Part shown: piece by piece, positions 24,596-33,361 of the stretch | How positions within the stretch are numbered: position 1 is the first letter of the stretch | How the letters are laid out: each line of letters opens with the position of its first letter | Origin: Treponema saccharophilum DSM 2985 | GTDB lineage: Bacteria; Spirochaetota; Spirochaetia; Treponematales; Treponemataceae | Assembly (NCBI RefSeq): GCF_000255555.1 | Contig: NZ_AGRW01000047.1 | Location: 1 to 64,000, forward strand | Direction of reading: 5' to 3' | Length of the DNA stretch: 64,000 nucleotides | Notes under the pieces: generated by a model | What the model was told of the DNA's origin: nothing | The model's database searches: none | What the model saw: only the letters and a program-made list of their open reading frames with translations | Made by a program: the position numbers and the translations under genes

Positions 24596-24937
24596 TCATA
24601 GCTGTACCACGAAAACCGCGATGCCTGAGAGAATCAGGACCATCGCGGCAACCTTCCGCCGCGAGAATTTTTCGCCGAAGAAAATCTTCCCGAAGACAAG
24701 GACGAAGACATAGCTCGACGCTTCCGCGACGGGGACGAACGATACGGGAACTTTCCTGAGCGCGAGCAAATCGAGGAACACCGCGAGAAAATAAATCGCG
24801 TATGCCGGAATCACGTACCTGTTCAGGTATTCCCCCGCGAATGAATCGGCTTTTGTGAGCGCTGATTTTTTCAGGAGCACCTGCGAGAACGCAGAAATCA
24901 GCACGGAAAACAGAAGTATCAATATGTACGGCGCCAT
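24596..24937 (-). CDS. small EamA/SMR-type transporter subunit B
   Basis: A 113-residue protein with four membrane helices: MAPYILILLFSVLISAFSQVLLKKSA, VIPAYAIYFLAVFLDLLAL, VPVAEASSYVFVLVFGKIFFG and KVAAMVLILSGIAVFVVQL. The pattern resembles EmrE/ArnE-type half transporters. Its start (24937) overlaps the stop of the upstream gene within TAATG, so it pairs with that protein, probably as a heterodimer exporting a lipid-linked or cationic substrate. Confidence 0.8.
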   Translation of the reverse strand: MAPYILILLFSVLISAFSQVLLKKSALTKADSFAGEYLNRYVIPAYAIYFLAVFLDLLALRKVPVSFVPVAEASSYVFVLVFGKIFFGEKFSRRKVAAMVLILSGIAVFVVQL

Positions 24938-25299
24938 TATTCCTCCGCCATTTCCGTTCCGAGAAGGAAAATGCCCGAGAGGATGAGCGCCGAGCCCGCG
25001 ACCATCTTCGGCGATATTCCCTCTCCGAAAAAGAGAAGCCCGAAAACCATCCCCCATATAATCGTCACGGATTTGTTCGCTATTGCCGTTGTCAGCGGAA
25101 TCCGCTTGAGAACCTGCTGCCAGAGAATCGCGTAGATGAAAAGAACCGCGAAGACGACGCAGTAGAGCGCGACGAATCTAACGGAGAGAAGCTCGTAGCG
25201 GGTGGCGAATTTCCCGAGGAGGGGATAGATGCAGTAGACAAGGAATGCGAGGTGCATCAGAAGGAACGAAGGGAGGAAGCCCTGTTTTTTTTGCCGCAT
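24937..25299 (-). CDS. small EamA/SMR-type transporter subunit A
   Basis: A 120-residue four-helix protein: FLLMHLAFLVYCIYPLLGKFA, VALYCVVFAVLFIYAILW, TTAIANKSVTIIWGMVFGLLFFGE and KMVAGSALILSGIFLLGTEMAEE. The FFGE motif before the last helix is typical of EamA half-proteins. Translationally coupled to the partner gene downstream. Confidence 0.8.
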   Translation of the reverse strand: MRQKKQGFLPSFLLMHLAFLVYCIYPLLGKFATRYELLSVRFVALYCVVFAVLFIYAILWQQVLKRIPLTTAIANKSVTIIWGMVFGLLFFGEGISPKMVAGSALILSGIFLLGTEMAEE

Positions 25300-25313
25300 A
25301 TTTTCTCCGAAAA

Positions 25314-25331
25314 TCCACCCGCTCGGGTGGA
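25314..25331. terminator. hairpin between cobS and the half-transporter operon
   Basis: TCCACCC-GCTC-GGGTGGA is a perfect 7-bp GC-rich stem with a 4-base loop. On the minus strand it is followed by ATTTTC, so it could end cobS transcription before the transporter pair. Confidence 0.6.
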
Positions 25332-25424
25332 CTTAATTTTGGTTCTGCCCGGATTTTTCACGCCAGGAAAAACGGCTCACAGTATATATTTTCGACTTTT
25401 TTTCCTCAATTGAGCATTTTTCGC

Positions 25425-26252
25425 TCAGAAAAAGATATAGGCGCCCGCCACCGCAAGAAGGGATGCGAGCTCCGAGATTTGGACGAACGCGCCGGCCGTG
25501 TCTCCCGTTATCCCGCCGAAATGATGCCTCGACCCGAAATAGTAGAGGACGAAAACGGCGATTTGCGCGGCTGTCGCGGCTGTCGCGGGAAGCCCGAGCG
25601 CGATTGATGAAAGGAGCGAGTGCAGCGCGAACCAAATGCCGCACCACGCCGCGGTGAATCTTTTCGCGCTCGCGTCGGCAAACGTGCGCAAAAGCCCGCT
25701 GTTTTTTGCGATGGGGAACGTCGATACGGCAAACGCGCTCAGGAGTCGGCTCGACACGAACATCGGGGCGAGCGGAAAAAAATGCTGCAGCATCTGCCAT
25801 TGGTTCTCGAATTTTCTTCCGCCGTCGATGACATCGCCGAAAATCCTGCATGAAAGGGCATATTGCGCGAGAAAATAAAGCGCGCACGAGACGACCGCGA
25901 ACGAGCCGCAGTGCGGGTCCTTCATTATATCAAGCTTGCGCTCCCTTTCCGCGCGGCTTCCGACGGCGTCGCAGGTGTCCATGAACCCGTCGATGTGGAT
26001 TTTTCCCGTGATGATTACGGGGATGAGGACGAACCCGAGCGCCGCGATTTCCTTTCCGATGTTCTTCAGAAGGACTGTTTGCGCGAAGACGACGAATGCC
26101 GCCCATGATGCCGCCGCGATTCCGATGACGGCCCCGACAAGCGGGAAGGCGCAGAGCATGTAGCGCATGTTCCGCTCGTTCCAGCCGACGCGGGGCATCG
26201 GGATTGCGGAGAACATGCTGAATGATATGATGAGCGATTTGAGGAAAACCAT
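25425..26252 (-). CDS. cobS: adenosylcobinamide-GDP ribazoletransferase
   Basis: A 275-residue integral membrane enzyme that joins adenosylcobinamide-GDP to alpha-ribazole at the end of cobalamin synthesis. MFSAIPMPRVGWNERNMRYM, then GKIHIDGFMDTCDAVGSRAE and KLDIMKDPHCGSFAVVS, are the family's conserved cytoplasmic motifs, with the metal-binding D-x3-D. Multiple membrane helices and the C-terminal GGITGDTAGAF motif complete it. The start at 26252 fits the usual N-terminus; an in-frame ATG at 26279 is possible. No other cob gene is adjacent. Confidence 0.9.
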   Translation of the reverse strand: MVFLKSLIISFSMFSAIPMPRVGWNERNMRYMLCAFPLVGAVIGIAAASWAAFVVFAQTVLLKNIGKEIAALGFVLIPVIITGKIHIDGFMDTCDAVGSRAERERKLDIMKDPHCGSFAVVSCALYFLAQYALSCRIFGDVIDGGRKFENQWQMLQHFFPLAPMFVSSRLLSAFAVSTFPIAKNSGLLRTFADASAKRFTAAWCGIWFALHSLLSSIALGLPATAATAAQIAVFVLYYFGSRHHFGGITGDTAGAFVQISELASLLAVAGAYIFF

Positions 26253-26307
26253 GCGCGGGAGAGTATACCACGCGCGCATTTTTTTTCCACGGGGAGCGCA
26301 AAAAAAA

Positions 26308-26362
26308 GCCCCAGAACCGCTTCCGCTTCGGAGCTGCAGTTCCGTGCAGGCTGTTTTGGGGC
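26308..26362 (-). terminator. rho-independent terminator of the sodium symporter gene
   Basis: On the minus strand, GCCCCAAAAC pairs with GTTCTGGGGC (one G-U pair) and an uninterrupted T8 follows the stem. It is 37 bases past the symporter stop. Confidence 0.8.
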
Positions 26363-26398
26363 GTGTCTGTTTCGGAATCGTTCCGTGCGCGATTCGCG

Positions 26399-27799
26399 CT
26401 AGAAGGTGAGGACTCCGAGGCTCTTGAGGAACAGGATGATGAGAAGAACCGGCGCAAGGAATTTCACCATGAACACGTAGAGGTTCTTTCTCGCGAAGGA
26501 TTCTCCGTTCCGCGTAATCTCGTCGAGCATCGACTTCGGCTTGATAATCCATCCGACGAGGATGCACGTTCCGATTGAGACGACCGGCATGAGGATGTTG
26601 TTGCTGATGTAGTCCATCACGTCGAGAATCTGCGCCGTCGCCCCGTTCGGGAGGGCAAGCTCGAAATACAGCTTGTTGTATCCGAGGCAGACGATGACGC
26701 CGAGCACGAGCGCGAGGACTCCTTCGATGACGACGGATCGCCTCCGCGAAATCTTGAATTCGTCCATGAAGCTCGAGACAACCGCCTCAAGGATTGAGAT
26801 TGAGCTTGTGAGCGCGGCGAAGAAGACCATGACAAAGAAAACGGCCCCGATGATATTCCCGATGAATCCCATCTGCGAGAAAATTTTCGGCATCGCGACG
26901 AACATGAGGCCCGGGCCTGACGCGCCGATTCCCTCTTTCCCCATGAAGACGAAGACTGTCGGGATTATCATGACGCCCGCGAGTATTGCGACCGCGGTGT
27001 CGAAAATCTCGATTCTGTTTATCGATTTCACGAGGTTCGATTTGTTCGGGACGTATGAGCCGTATGCAATCATGATTCCCATCGCGACGCTCAGGCTGTA
27101 GAAAAGCTGCCCCATCGCGTCCATGAGCGTAATCATGAATTTGTTCGCCGTGATTCCGGTCAGGTCGGGGATGACGAATATTTTGAGGCCGTCAAGCCCC
27201 GTGCGGAGCGTTCCGTCGTCAGCCGTCCTGCTCATCGTCAGCGCGAAAACCGATATTCCGATGACGAGCACGACGAGAACCGGCATAAGGATTTTTGAGA
27301 GCGCCTCGATTCCCTTCTTGACCCCGCGGTAGATTATGAAGCAGGAAAGGAAGAGGAAGATGACCGTGAAGACGATGGGGGAGTACGGCGCCGTGATGAA
27401 CGACGTGAAATAGCCGTCGCCGGCTGCAGCGGCACCTTTTCCGGTGAGGAAGACGAGCGCGTATTTGAGCACCCATCCGCCGATTACGCAGTAATAGGGG
27501 AGAATGAGCATCGGGATTATGCACGCGACTTTGCCGAGCCAGCCCCATTTCTTGTGGAGCTCCCTGTACGCGGTGAGGGGGCTCTGCTTTGTCTTTCGCC
27601 CTATGGCGACTTCAGTCGTGAGAAGGGCAAATCCGAACGTGACGGCAAGGACGAGGTACATTACGAGAAAGAGGCCTCCGCCGTCTTTTGCTGCGAGGTA
27701 CGGGAACCTCCAGATGTTTCCGAGTCCGACGGCGCTTCCTGCAGCTGCCAGAACGAACCCGAAAGATGTTGAGAATGTGTTTCTGTTTTTTGAACTCAT
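26399..27799 (-). CDS. neurotransmitter:sodium symporter family (NSS) transporter
   Basis: A 466-residue transporter with about eleven to twelve membrane helices. The N-terminus FGFVLAAAGSAVGLGNIWRFPYLAAKDGGG is the LeuT-type unwound helix 1 that binds sodium and substrate. Further on come GIEALSKILMPVLVVLVIGI and MGQLFYSLSVAMGIMIAYGSYV. The likely substrate is an amino acid. The start at 27799 gives the usual short cytoplasmic lead. A terminator follows the gene. It is a single-gene unit. Confidence 0.93.
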   Translation of the reverse strand: MSSKNRNTFSTSFGFVLAAAGSAVGLGNIWRFPYLAAKDGGGLFLVMYLVLAVTFGFALLTTEVAIGRKTKQSPLTAYRELHKKWGWLGKVACIIPMLILPYYCVIGGWVLKYALVFLTGKGAAAAGDGYFTSFITAPYSPIVFTVIFLFLSCFIIYRGVKKGIEALSKILMPVLVVLVIGISVFALTMSRTADDGTLRTGLDGLKIFVIPDLTGITANKFMITLMDAMGQLFYSLSVAMGIMIAYGSYVPNKSNLVKSINRIEIFDTAVAILAGVMIIPTVFVFMGKEGIGASGPGLMFVAMPKIFSQMGFIGNIIGAVFFVMVFFAALTSSISILEAVVSSFMDEFKISRRRSVVIEGVLALVLGVIVCLGYNKLYFELALPNGATAQILDVMDYISNNILMPVVSIGTCILVGWIIKPKSMLDEITRNGESFARKNLYVFMVKFLAPVLLIILFLKSLGVLTF

Positions 27800-27865
27800 G
27801 ATTGCCGATTCTAGCACAAAACCGTCGTGCGCGTCAGCACGATGTTTCTATAAACAGAAACAAAA

Positions 27866-28885
27866 TCAGTTCGTGTTTTTTATGGCGGTCAGTATGTCGC
27901 CGTACTGGCTCCCGTACTTCTGATAAAGGGGCGTCATCGCGTTTTGGAATTCCGCCTGCACCTCGGGCGACGGCTTTATTATCTCGTTCCCGTTGTTCCG
28001 CACAATCTGCTCGCTCGCCCTCTCCTGTTCAAGCCACTTCTGGATTTCGAACTGCTGCGTTTCCTTCGCGCATTTCCTGATTATCGCGATGTCGTCGGGC
28101 GAGACTCGCGTCAATGCTTTTTTCGACGCGAGGAGGATTTCGGGGATGCGCGTGTGGGAGTCGAGGAGATAGCAGGGCGCGGAAAGATAGTCGCCGCTGC
28201 TCTGGTACGTCGGAAGATTGTTCTCCGCGCCGTCAATAAGTCCTTCCTCAATCGCGGCCCTAACATGCGACATCCCGATTCCTGTGACCGGAGTCGCGCC
28301 GAGCGCCTTGCACATGTCGGACTGCATGCTGCCGTTCTGCACGCGGATTCTTTTTCCGGCAAGGTCTTTCGGGGAGCGCACGGTGCCATTCATGTAGAAA
28401 TTCCGCGCGCCGCCGTCGTAATAGCACAACCCTATCAGCCCCGTCGGCGACTGCTCGATTTCGGAAAGAATGTCCTGCCCGATTTTTCCGTTGAGTACGT
28501 TCCACATGTGCTCCTGTGAGCGGTAGATATACGGAAGCATTATCGCGTTTATTTTCGGGACGTATTCTGCGACGGGGGCGGCGGACACGCGGGTGAAGGC
28601 GAGGTCGCCCAGTTTGAGCGCCGCTATGGAGTCGATTTCGTTTTCCGCAAGCGCGCCTCCAGTCCGTACCTCGATTCTGACGCGGCCCTCCGTCTTCTCA
28701 TCGACGAGGCGCGCGAATTCCTCGTCGGCAAGGGCTGTCGGGTATCCGCGCGAGTGGACCTCGGAAAGCCTGAGCGTTATGGGGCGCTTTGATATTGAGC
28801 TCGTGTTCCTCGCACAGGAACATATGAGCGACGATGACAGGGCGATTGCGGAAATCAGTGCCCTGATGTGTATGGTGCGATTCAT
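27866..28885 (-). CDS. TRAP-transporter DctP-family solute-binding lipoprotein
   Basis: A 339-residue protein starting at 28885 after AAGGAGAGG. The signal ends in SSLICSC, a lipobox. Mature motifs include LRLSEVHSRGYPTALADEEF, GQDILSEIEQ, LAGKRIRVQNGSMQSDM (the conserved Arg that binds the solute carboxylate), GATPVTGIG, and EEGLIDGAENNLPTY. These identify the DctP family. No DctQ or DctM membrane genes lie in this window near it. The chemotaxis receptor gene lies just upstream, so it might serve sensing or partner with distant permeases. Confidence 0.9.
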   Translation of the reverse strand: MNRTIHIRALISAIALSSSLICSCARNTSSISKRPITLRLSEVHSRGYPTALADEEFARLVDEKTEGRVRIEVRTGGALAENEIDSIAALKLGDLAFTRVSAAPVAEYVPKINAIMLPYIYRSQEHMWNVLNGKIGQDILSEIEQSPTGLIGLCYYDGGARNFYMNGTVRSPKDLAGKRIRVQNGSMQSDMCKALGATPVTGIGMSHVRAAIEEGLIDGAENNLPTYQSSGDYLSAPCYLLDSHTRIPEILLASKKALTRVSPDDIAIIRKCAKETQQFEIQKWLEQERASEQIVRNNGNEIIKPSPEVQAEFQNAMTPLYQKYGSQYGDILTAIKNTN

Positions 28886-28962
28886 AATTCCTCTCCTTTG
28901 TATTATGAAAAATGCAGATTGCGCTTTGTTTGGTCTACCGAAATTCGGATACGGCAAAAAAA

Positions 28963-28996
28963 ATACTATGCCTGAAAAACAAATCAAGCATAGTAT
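28963..28996 (-). terminator. terminator of the chemotaxis receptor gene
   Basis: ATACTATGC and GCATAGTAT form a perfect 9-bp stem with a 16-base loop, and on the minus strand a run of eight T follows. It lies between the receptor stop and the DctP start, separating the two transcripts. Confidence 0.85.
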
Positions 28997-29093
28997 ACTC
29001 GGTGAACAAGTTATATAATCTGAAATATGTCGGGCTGTCGTGATTTTCCGGAATGGAAAAATGGTTTCGTGCGACGCGCCTGACGTCCCGCGC

Positions 29094-31202
29094 TTATTCC
29101 GTCCTGAACCTGTCTATCTGCTCTCCGATTTTCACGATCGCGCGCGTCACGTCCGATGATACGCCCGACAGAGCGTTCCCCGTGTCGCTTATCTTCCGCG
29201 CGCCTGACGCCATTTCGTTCATGCTCGACTGCATCGTCTTCGTCGAGTCCTGGAGCGACGACATTTCGTCCATGATGCTTCCGTTCTTCTGGAACATTTC
29301 TTTTGACGCGCTCAGGACTTCGATTGTGCCGTCGTTCATTTTCTGCAGCGCGATTCCGATTTGGCGGGACCCCTCCCGCTGCTCCTCCATCGCGCATTTT
29401 ATCTGCATGACGAGGGAGTCCGTCTCCTTGATGTGGGCCGCGACCGAGCCGAACGCCTTGTTCGCCTCGGTTGACGAGGCGACGACCTCACCGATTGACG
29501 AGCGTATTTTCTTGAGCTGCTCTCCGATAGAGCGGGACTGCGCCGAGGACGTTTCGGAAAGCTTCCTGATTTCGTCCGCGACGACGGAGAATCCCCGTCC
29601 CGCCATGCCCGCGTGGGCCGCCTCGATTGCCGCGTTCATCGCAAGCAGGTTCGTCTCCGATGCGATTGACGATATCGCCGCGTTCGCCTCCTTGAGCATC
29701 TCCGACTGCGCCTCAATCTGGAGAATCCTGCTGTTGACGTCCTTCTGCTTGTCGAATCCCGTCTGTATGTTCGTGTTGAGGAGCGAGAACGATTCCGCCA
29801 TCTTGTCTACGGAATCCGTGACGGAAACGATGTTCCCAATCATCTCCTCCATGGAAGACGATGCCTGCGTGACGCCTGCGACCTGGTTCTCCACGAGCCC
29901 GTCAAGGTTGGAGATGTGCCCGGATATTTCCTTTACGGCGTCTGTCGCGTGGTTGACGCTCTCGCTCTGGGTGCGGATGCTGTCGTGCACGCTGTCGATG
30001 TTCGAGATTATCTCCTTGATTGCGTTCGCGGTGTCCTCCGTTCCCGCCTGCAGGTGCTCGCCAGACTCACCGAGCTCGGATTTCGTCTTCTTCACGTCCG
30101 CCATTATCTGCTGGAGCTTGTCGAGGAACGCGTCGAACCCGATTATGAGGTCGCCGATTTCGTCCCTGACGAAAAGCTGGCAGCGCTTCGTCAGGTCGGC
30201 ATCCCCGCTTTCGAGTTCCATGAGGAATGCCGTCACGTTCGCGATTCGCCACATGAGCCATTTGACGAATTTGTAGCTTGAGAATGCGAGTATGAGGACG
30301 AGGAGGGCGGCGAGCGGCGCGACTATCGCTATCGTGTGGTTCCTTATTTCCTCGACGACCTTGATTCCGCGCGCGATGAACGCCATTCCCGTTATGTCGC
30401 CGTTGCTCGATTCGAGCGGGAAGTAGACGGACATGTACTCGTCGCCGTTTATGACGTTGTTCCCGTGGAATTCCGAGCCGTCCTTGAGGACTGCCTGTAT
30501 AATCTCGGGGTTGTCGATTTTTGTGCCGACGTAATCCGTCCCGAGCGAAGTCGAGACGCGCGTCATTCCCTCGAATATCGTGCAGACCGCGGTATACGAG
30601 TCGCGGATTTGCTCAACGAGGTCGCCGTTCACGAGCGAGTACGCCGCCACGACCGTGCCCGTGATGGAGCCGTTTGAGCGCACCGGGGACGCCGCTATTA
30701 TCGAGTAGCCGTGGTCGCCGACGCGCGCATATGCGTATCCCGCCGTCCCCCTGAGCGAGCTCTGCACCGCGCTGATTTCGCGCAGGTTCGTCTTTTCCTC
30801 GATTCCCTCGCCGGCTATGACGACGCCGTTCGCGTCCGTCGCCGCAAGCACCTCGACGTTGAGCGTTCCGTTCGCCCAGTTGAGAATAGTCCGCGTTCCG
30901 CCCGCGTTCGATTCCACGATGTATTTCACCAAATCGGGCCTGTTCGACAGGAGCGCGACGTCGGATTCGAGCGTGTCGCGCCAGTCGCGCAGCGTCATAT
31001 CGAATCCGCGCGCGAAATTCACCAGGTCATTGTCGGTCGATTCCCTGACACCGGCATTGAAGATGTGCAACTCAAACACAGCGACGCTTATGACGCCGAT
31101 GATGACCGAGCCGATAATCATCGATATGAGTTTCGTCGTTATCTGCACGTTCCTGCGTGCGTTTTTTTCAAATCTGTTCAGCTCTTTTTTTTGTTTTGAC
31201 AT
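29094..31202 (-). CDS. methyl-accepting chemotaxis protein (double Cache receptor)
   Basis: A 702-residue receptor. The first membrane helix is at about 24-48 ([21 protein letters not shown]) and a periplasmic Cache-type domain runs to about 300, with [11 protein letters not shown] and [16 protein letters not shown] second helix is at about 305-325, then a HAMP segment, then a long signalling coiled coil. The hairpin tip contains [26 protein letters not shown], the site that contacts CheA and CheW. No C-terminal CheR-tethering pentapeptide is evident. It is transcribed alone and ends at the hairpin at 28963. The ligand is unknown. Confidence 0.93.
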   Translation of the reverse strand: MSKQKKELNRFEKNARRNVQITTKLISMIIGSVIIGVISVAVFELHIFNAGVRESTDNDLVNFARGFDMTLRDWRDTLESDVALLSNRPDLVKYIVESNAGGTRTILNWANGTLNVEVLAATDANGVVIAGEGIEEKTNLREISAVQSSLRGTAGYAYARVGDHGYSIIAASPVRSNGSITGTVVAAYSLVNGDLVEQIRDSYTAVCTIFEGMTRVSTSLGTDYVGTKIDNPEIIQAVLKDGSEFHGNNVINGDEYMSVYFPLESSNGDITGMAFIARGIKVVEEIRNHTIAIVAPLAALLVLILAFSSYKFVKWLMWRIANVTAFLMELESGDADLTKRCQLFVRDEIGDLIIGFDAFLDKLQQIMADVKKTKSELGESGEHLQAGTEDTANAIKEIISNIDSVHDSIRTQSESVNHATDAVKEISGHISNLDGLVENQVAGVTQASSSMEEMIGNIVSVTDSVDKMAESFSLLNTNIQTGFDKQKDVNSRILQIEAQSEMLKEANAAISSIASETNLLAMNAAIEAAHAGMAGRGFSVVADEIRKLSETSSAQSRSIGEQLKKIRSSIGEVVASSTEANKAFGSVAAHIKETDSLVMQIKCAMEEQREGSRQIGIALQKMNDGTIEVLSASKEMFQKNGSIMDEMSSLQDSTKTMQSSMNEMASGARKISDTGNALSGVSSDVTRAIVKIGEQIDRFRTE

Positions 31203-31363
31203 GATTCTTTCCTAAATGCCTTTTTTAACTTTGATATTGTATACTATTTATTATACAGCAATATAGACGCACTTTCTTGGATAAAAATTACAACTTTTTT
31301 TTACAAAATATCATTTCTTTTTAAGAAATCGTCGTAAATTTGAGTTTTTAGAGAAAAAAATGG

Positions 31364-31387
31364 AATAACCCGTCCATTTCGGTTATT
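31364..31387 (-). terminator. terminator overlapping the stop of the CmpB-like gene
   Basis: AATAACC and GGTTATT form a 7-bp stem with a 10-base loop, and on the minus strand the sequence CCATTTTTTTC follows. It ends the cyclase/UrtA-like/CmpB-like transcript. Confidence 0.65.
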
Positions 31388-32108
31388 TGCGCTGGCTTTC
31401 CAGCCGCTCGAAAATGTCGCGCATCCGCTCCTTGAGGGGCGATTTCGCCGAGAACGCGAAGAGGAAATTGCCCTTTTCCTTGAGCTCCTCATTCCGTCTG
31501 CACAGCTCGCTCTTGAGGTTCTCGTAGTGGACGGCGATTTCCTTCTCGCGGGCGAATTCGCGGATTTTTGCGGAGAGGTTGAAGGTGTAGCAGAGGTCGA
31601 GCGTCATCACGCCGTAGAAATACCCCACGACAAGGCAGAACGAAAGGTGGTTCGTGAACCAGTAGAGCCAGTCGAGGATTGCCGGATGTATGAGGAAATA
31701 GTAGAGCGCGCTCAGCACCATCCAGTAGAACGAGTACTGCGGGCAGATTATCCCCTTGATGTTCCCCCTGTTCCTGCTGTAGTCCCAGAGTTTTATGTGC
31801 ATTCCAGTGATGAAAATCAAGCCGGCGACGTATTCGACGGCAGTGATGCAGGCTGCCATGAGCGCGAAGAGAAAGAGCTTCCTGAGCCAGGCGCCTTCTA
31901 TGAACGAAACGTCTATCATCGACAAGACGAAAAGCAGGCAGAGGCTCAGCCCGTAGAGCGGGAGGTACGGCCCCGTGAGGAAGCCGGGGTTTATCCATTT
32001 GTGCGCGGGGTTGTTCCTGGAGAAGAACTTCCGCCAGAACACTTCGAGTCCCCAGCCGATGAGGCTGCCTGTGAAAAAAAGGAAAGTCAATACGAGAAAA
32101 AGATTCAT
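31383..32108 (-). CDS. CmpB-like multi-pass membrane protein (putative ABC-transporter type IV family)
   Basis: A 241-residue protein. The start at 32108 gives MNLFLVLTFLFFTGSLIGWGLEVFWRKF, then WINPGFLTGPYLPLYGLSLCLLF and GMHIKLWDYSRNRGNIKGIICPQYS. These motifs define the family once named putative ABC-transporter permease (CmpB). About six helices are followed by a charged helical cytoplasmic tail. The activity of the family is unproven. It is the last gene of the operon begun by the sensor cyclase, 38 bases after the UrtA-like gene. Confidence 0.8.
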   Translation of the reverse strand: MNLFLVLTFLFFTGSLIGWGLEVFWRKFFSRNNPAHKWINPGFLTGPYLPLYGLSLCLLFVLSMIDVSFIEGAWLRKLFLFALMAACITAVEYVAGLIFITGMHIKLWDYSRNRGNIKGIICPQYSFYWMVLSALYYFLIHPAILDWLYWFTNHLSFCLVVGYFYGVMTLDLCYTFNLSAKIREFAREKEIAVHYENLKSELCRRNEELKEKGNFLFAFSAKSPLKERMRDIFERLESQRK

Positions 32109-32146
32109 GCGTGAACGGTATTGAATATCGTCCGGAGCGTCAAGTT

Positions 32147-33346
32147 TTATATTCCGCAATACATCCCGCGCGCCCATCCGTACGTGCTCAGGTATGGGTC
32201 TGGCTTTATCGGCGATTTTGAAGACCACACTTCCTCCATGTGCCCGTCTCCGTTCACGACGCCTATCTTTGAGTTCCGGTAGAGGTGCTGGTTCGAGCCG
32301 TCTATCGTCACGTTCCCGCACGGCGTCTCCGCGGAAAGCCCCTTCGCCGCAATCCTCACCGCCTCGACGTCGAACGTCCCCGCTTTCTCGCACGCCTTCG
32401 CCCACAAATGCACGGCTATGTACCCCGACGCTATCGGGTCGCTCGTGACGCGCTCCTCGCCGTACGCCTTCCTGTATTTCTCCGCGAACGATTTTCCGTC
32501 GTCCTCGCCATCGAAGTAGCCCCATGAGACGAACGCGCCCCTCGTGTTTTCCGTGCCGATTGCCGCGATTTCACTCTCCGCGACGGAAAAGTTCATCGTC
32601 GGGATTGTCAGCGGGGTGGTGTTTCCGCCGGAGATGCGCCTGAAAAAATGGATGTTCGAGTCGCCGTTCATCGTGTTTATTATCACGTCCGGCGAGAGGC
32701 TCCGTATTTCCTCGACGATTCCCGAAAAATCGGTCTGCCCGAGCGGGACGTATTTCTCCATGACGCATGAGCCGCCGAGGCTGTCAAGCTGCGCCTTTAT
32801 TATCTTGTTCACCGCCTTCGGGAAAACGTAGTCGCTTCCGATAAGGGCCATCCGCTTCCCGAACCTTTTGGCGCAGTAGTCGATTGCGGGAATGACCTGC
32901 TGGTTCGGGGTCGCGCCCATGTACATTATGTTCGGGCTTGCCTCAAGCCCCTCGTACTGCACAGGATACCACAAAAGCCCGTACAGCTCCTCGAATACCG
33001 GCTTCACCGCCTTCCGCGCCGCCGACGTCCAGCAGCCGAACACCGCCGCCACTTCGTCCTTCTGCAGCAGCTTCCGCGCCTTCTCCGCGAACACGGACGG
33101 CGAGCTCTGCCCGTCCTCCTCGACGACTTTTATCTTCTTCCCGAGTACGCCGCCGGCTTCGTTTATTTCCTTTATTGCGAGCATCTCCGCATCCCTGACG
33201 GCGCGCTCGCTCATCGCCATGGTGCCGGTAATGGAATGGAGTATGCCGACCTTGACGCTTCCGCCGGATTTCGTTTTCGCGCATCCGATAAATGCCATAG
33301 CGGCGATTGCGGCGGCACATGCCCCGGCTATCCTCTTCTTGTTCAT
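32147..33346 (-). CDS. UrtA/branched-chain-amide type substrate-binding lipoprotein
   Basis: A 399-residue type I periplasmic-binding fold. The lipobox is AMAFIGC. KVGILHSITGTMAMSERAVRDAEMLAI, AVFGCWTSAARKAVKPVFE, LLWYPVQYEGLEASPNIMYMGA and GVVNGDGHMEEVW match urea/short-chain-amide binding proteins. No permease or ATPase genes accompany it. It lies 15 bases after the sensor cyclase gene, in the same operon, with GGAGG before the start. It may therefore present a ligand to the sensor rather than to a transporter; this is inference from context. Confidence 0.88.
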   Translation of the reverse strand: MNKKRIAGACAAAIAAMAFIGCAKTKSGGSVKVGILHSITGTMAMSERAVRDAEMLAIKEINEAGGVLGKKIKVVEEDGQSSPSVFAEKARKLLQKDEVAAVFGCWTSAARKAVKPVFEELYGLLWYPVQYEGLEASPNIMYMGATPNQQVIPAIDYCAKRFGKRMALIGSDYVFPKAVNKIIKAQLDSLGGSCVMEKYVPLGQTDFSGIVEEIRSLSPDVIINTMNGDSNIHFFRRISGGNTTPLTIPTMNFSVAESEIAAIGTENTRGAFVSWGYFDGEDDGKSFAEKYRKAYGEERVTSDPIASGYIAVHLWAKACEKAGTFDVEAVRIAAKGLSAETPCGNVTIDGSNQHLYRNSKIGVVNGDGHMEEVWSSKSPIKPDPYLSTYGWARGMYCGI

Positions 33347-33361
33347 TGTTCCTCCATCAGC

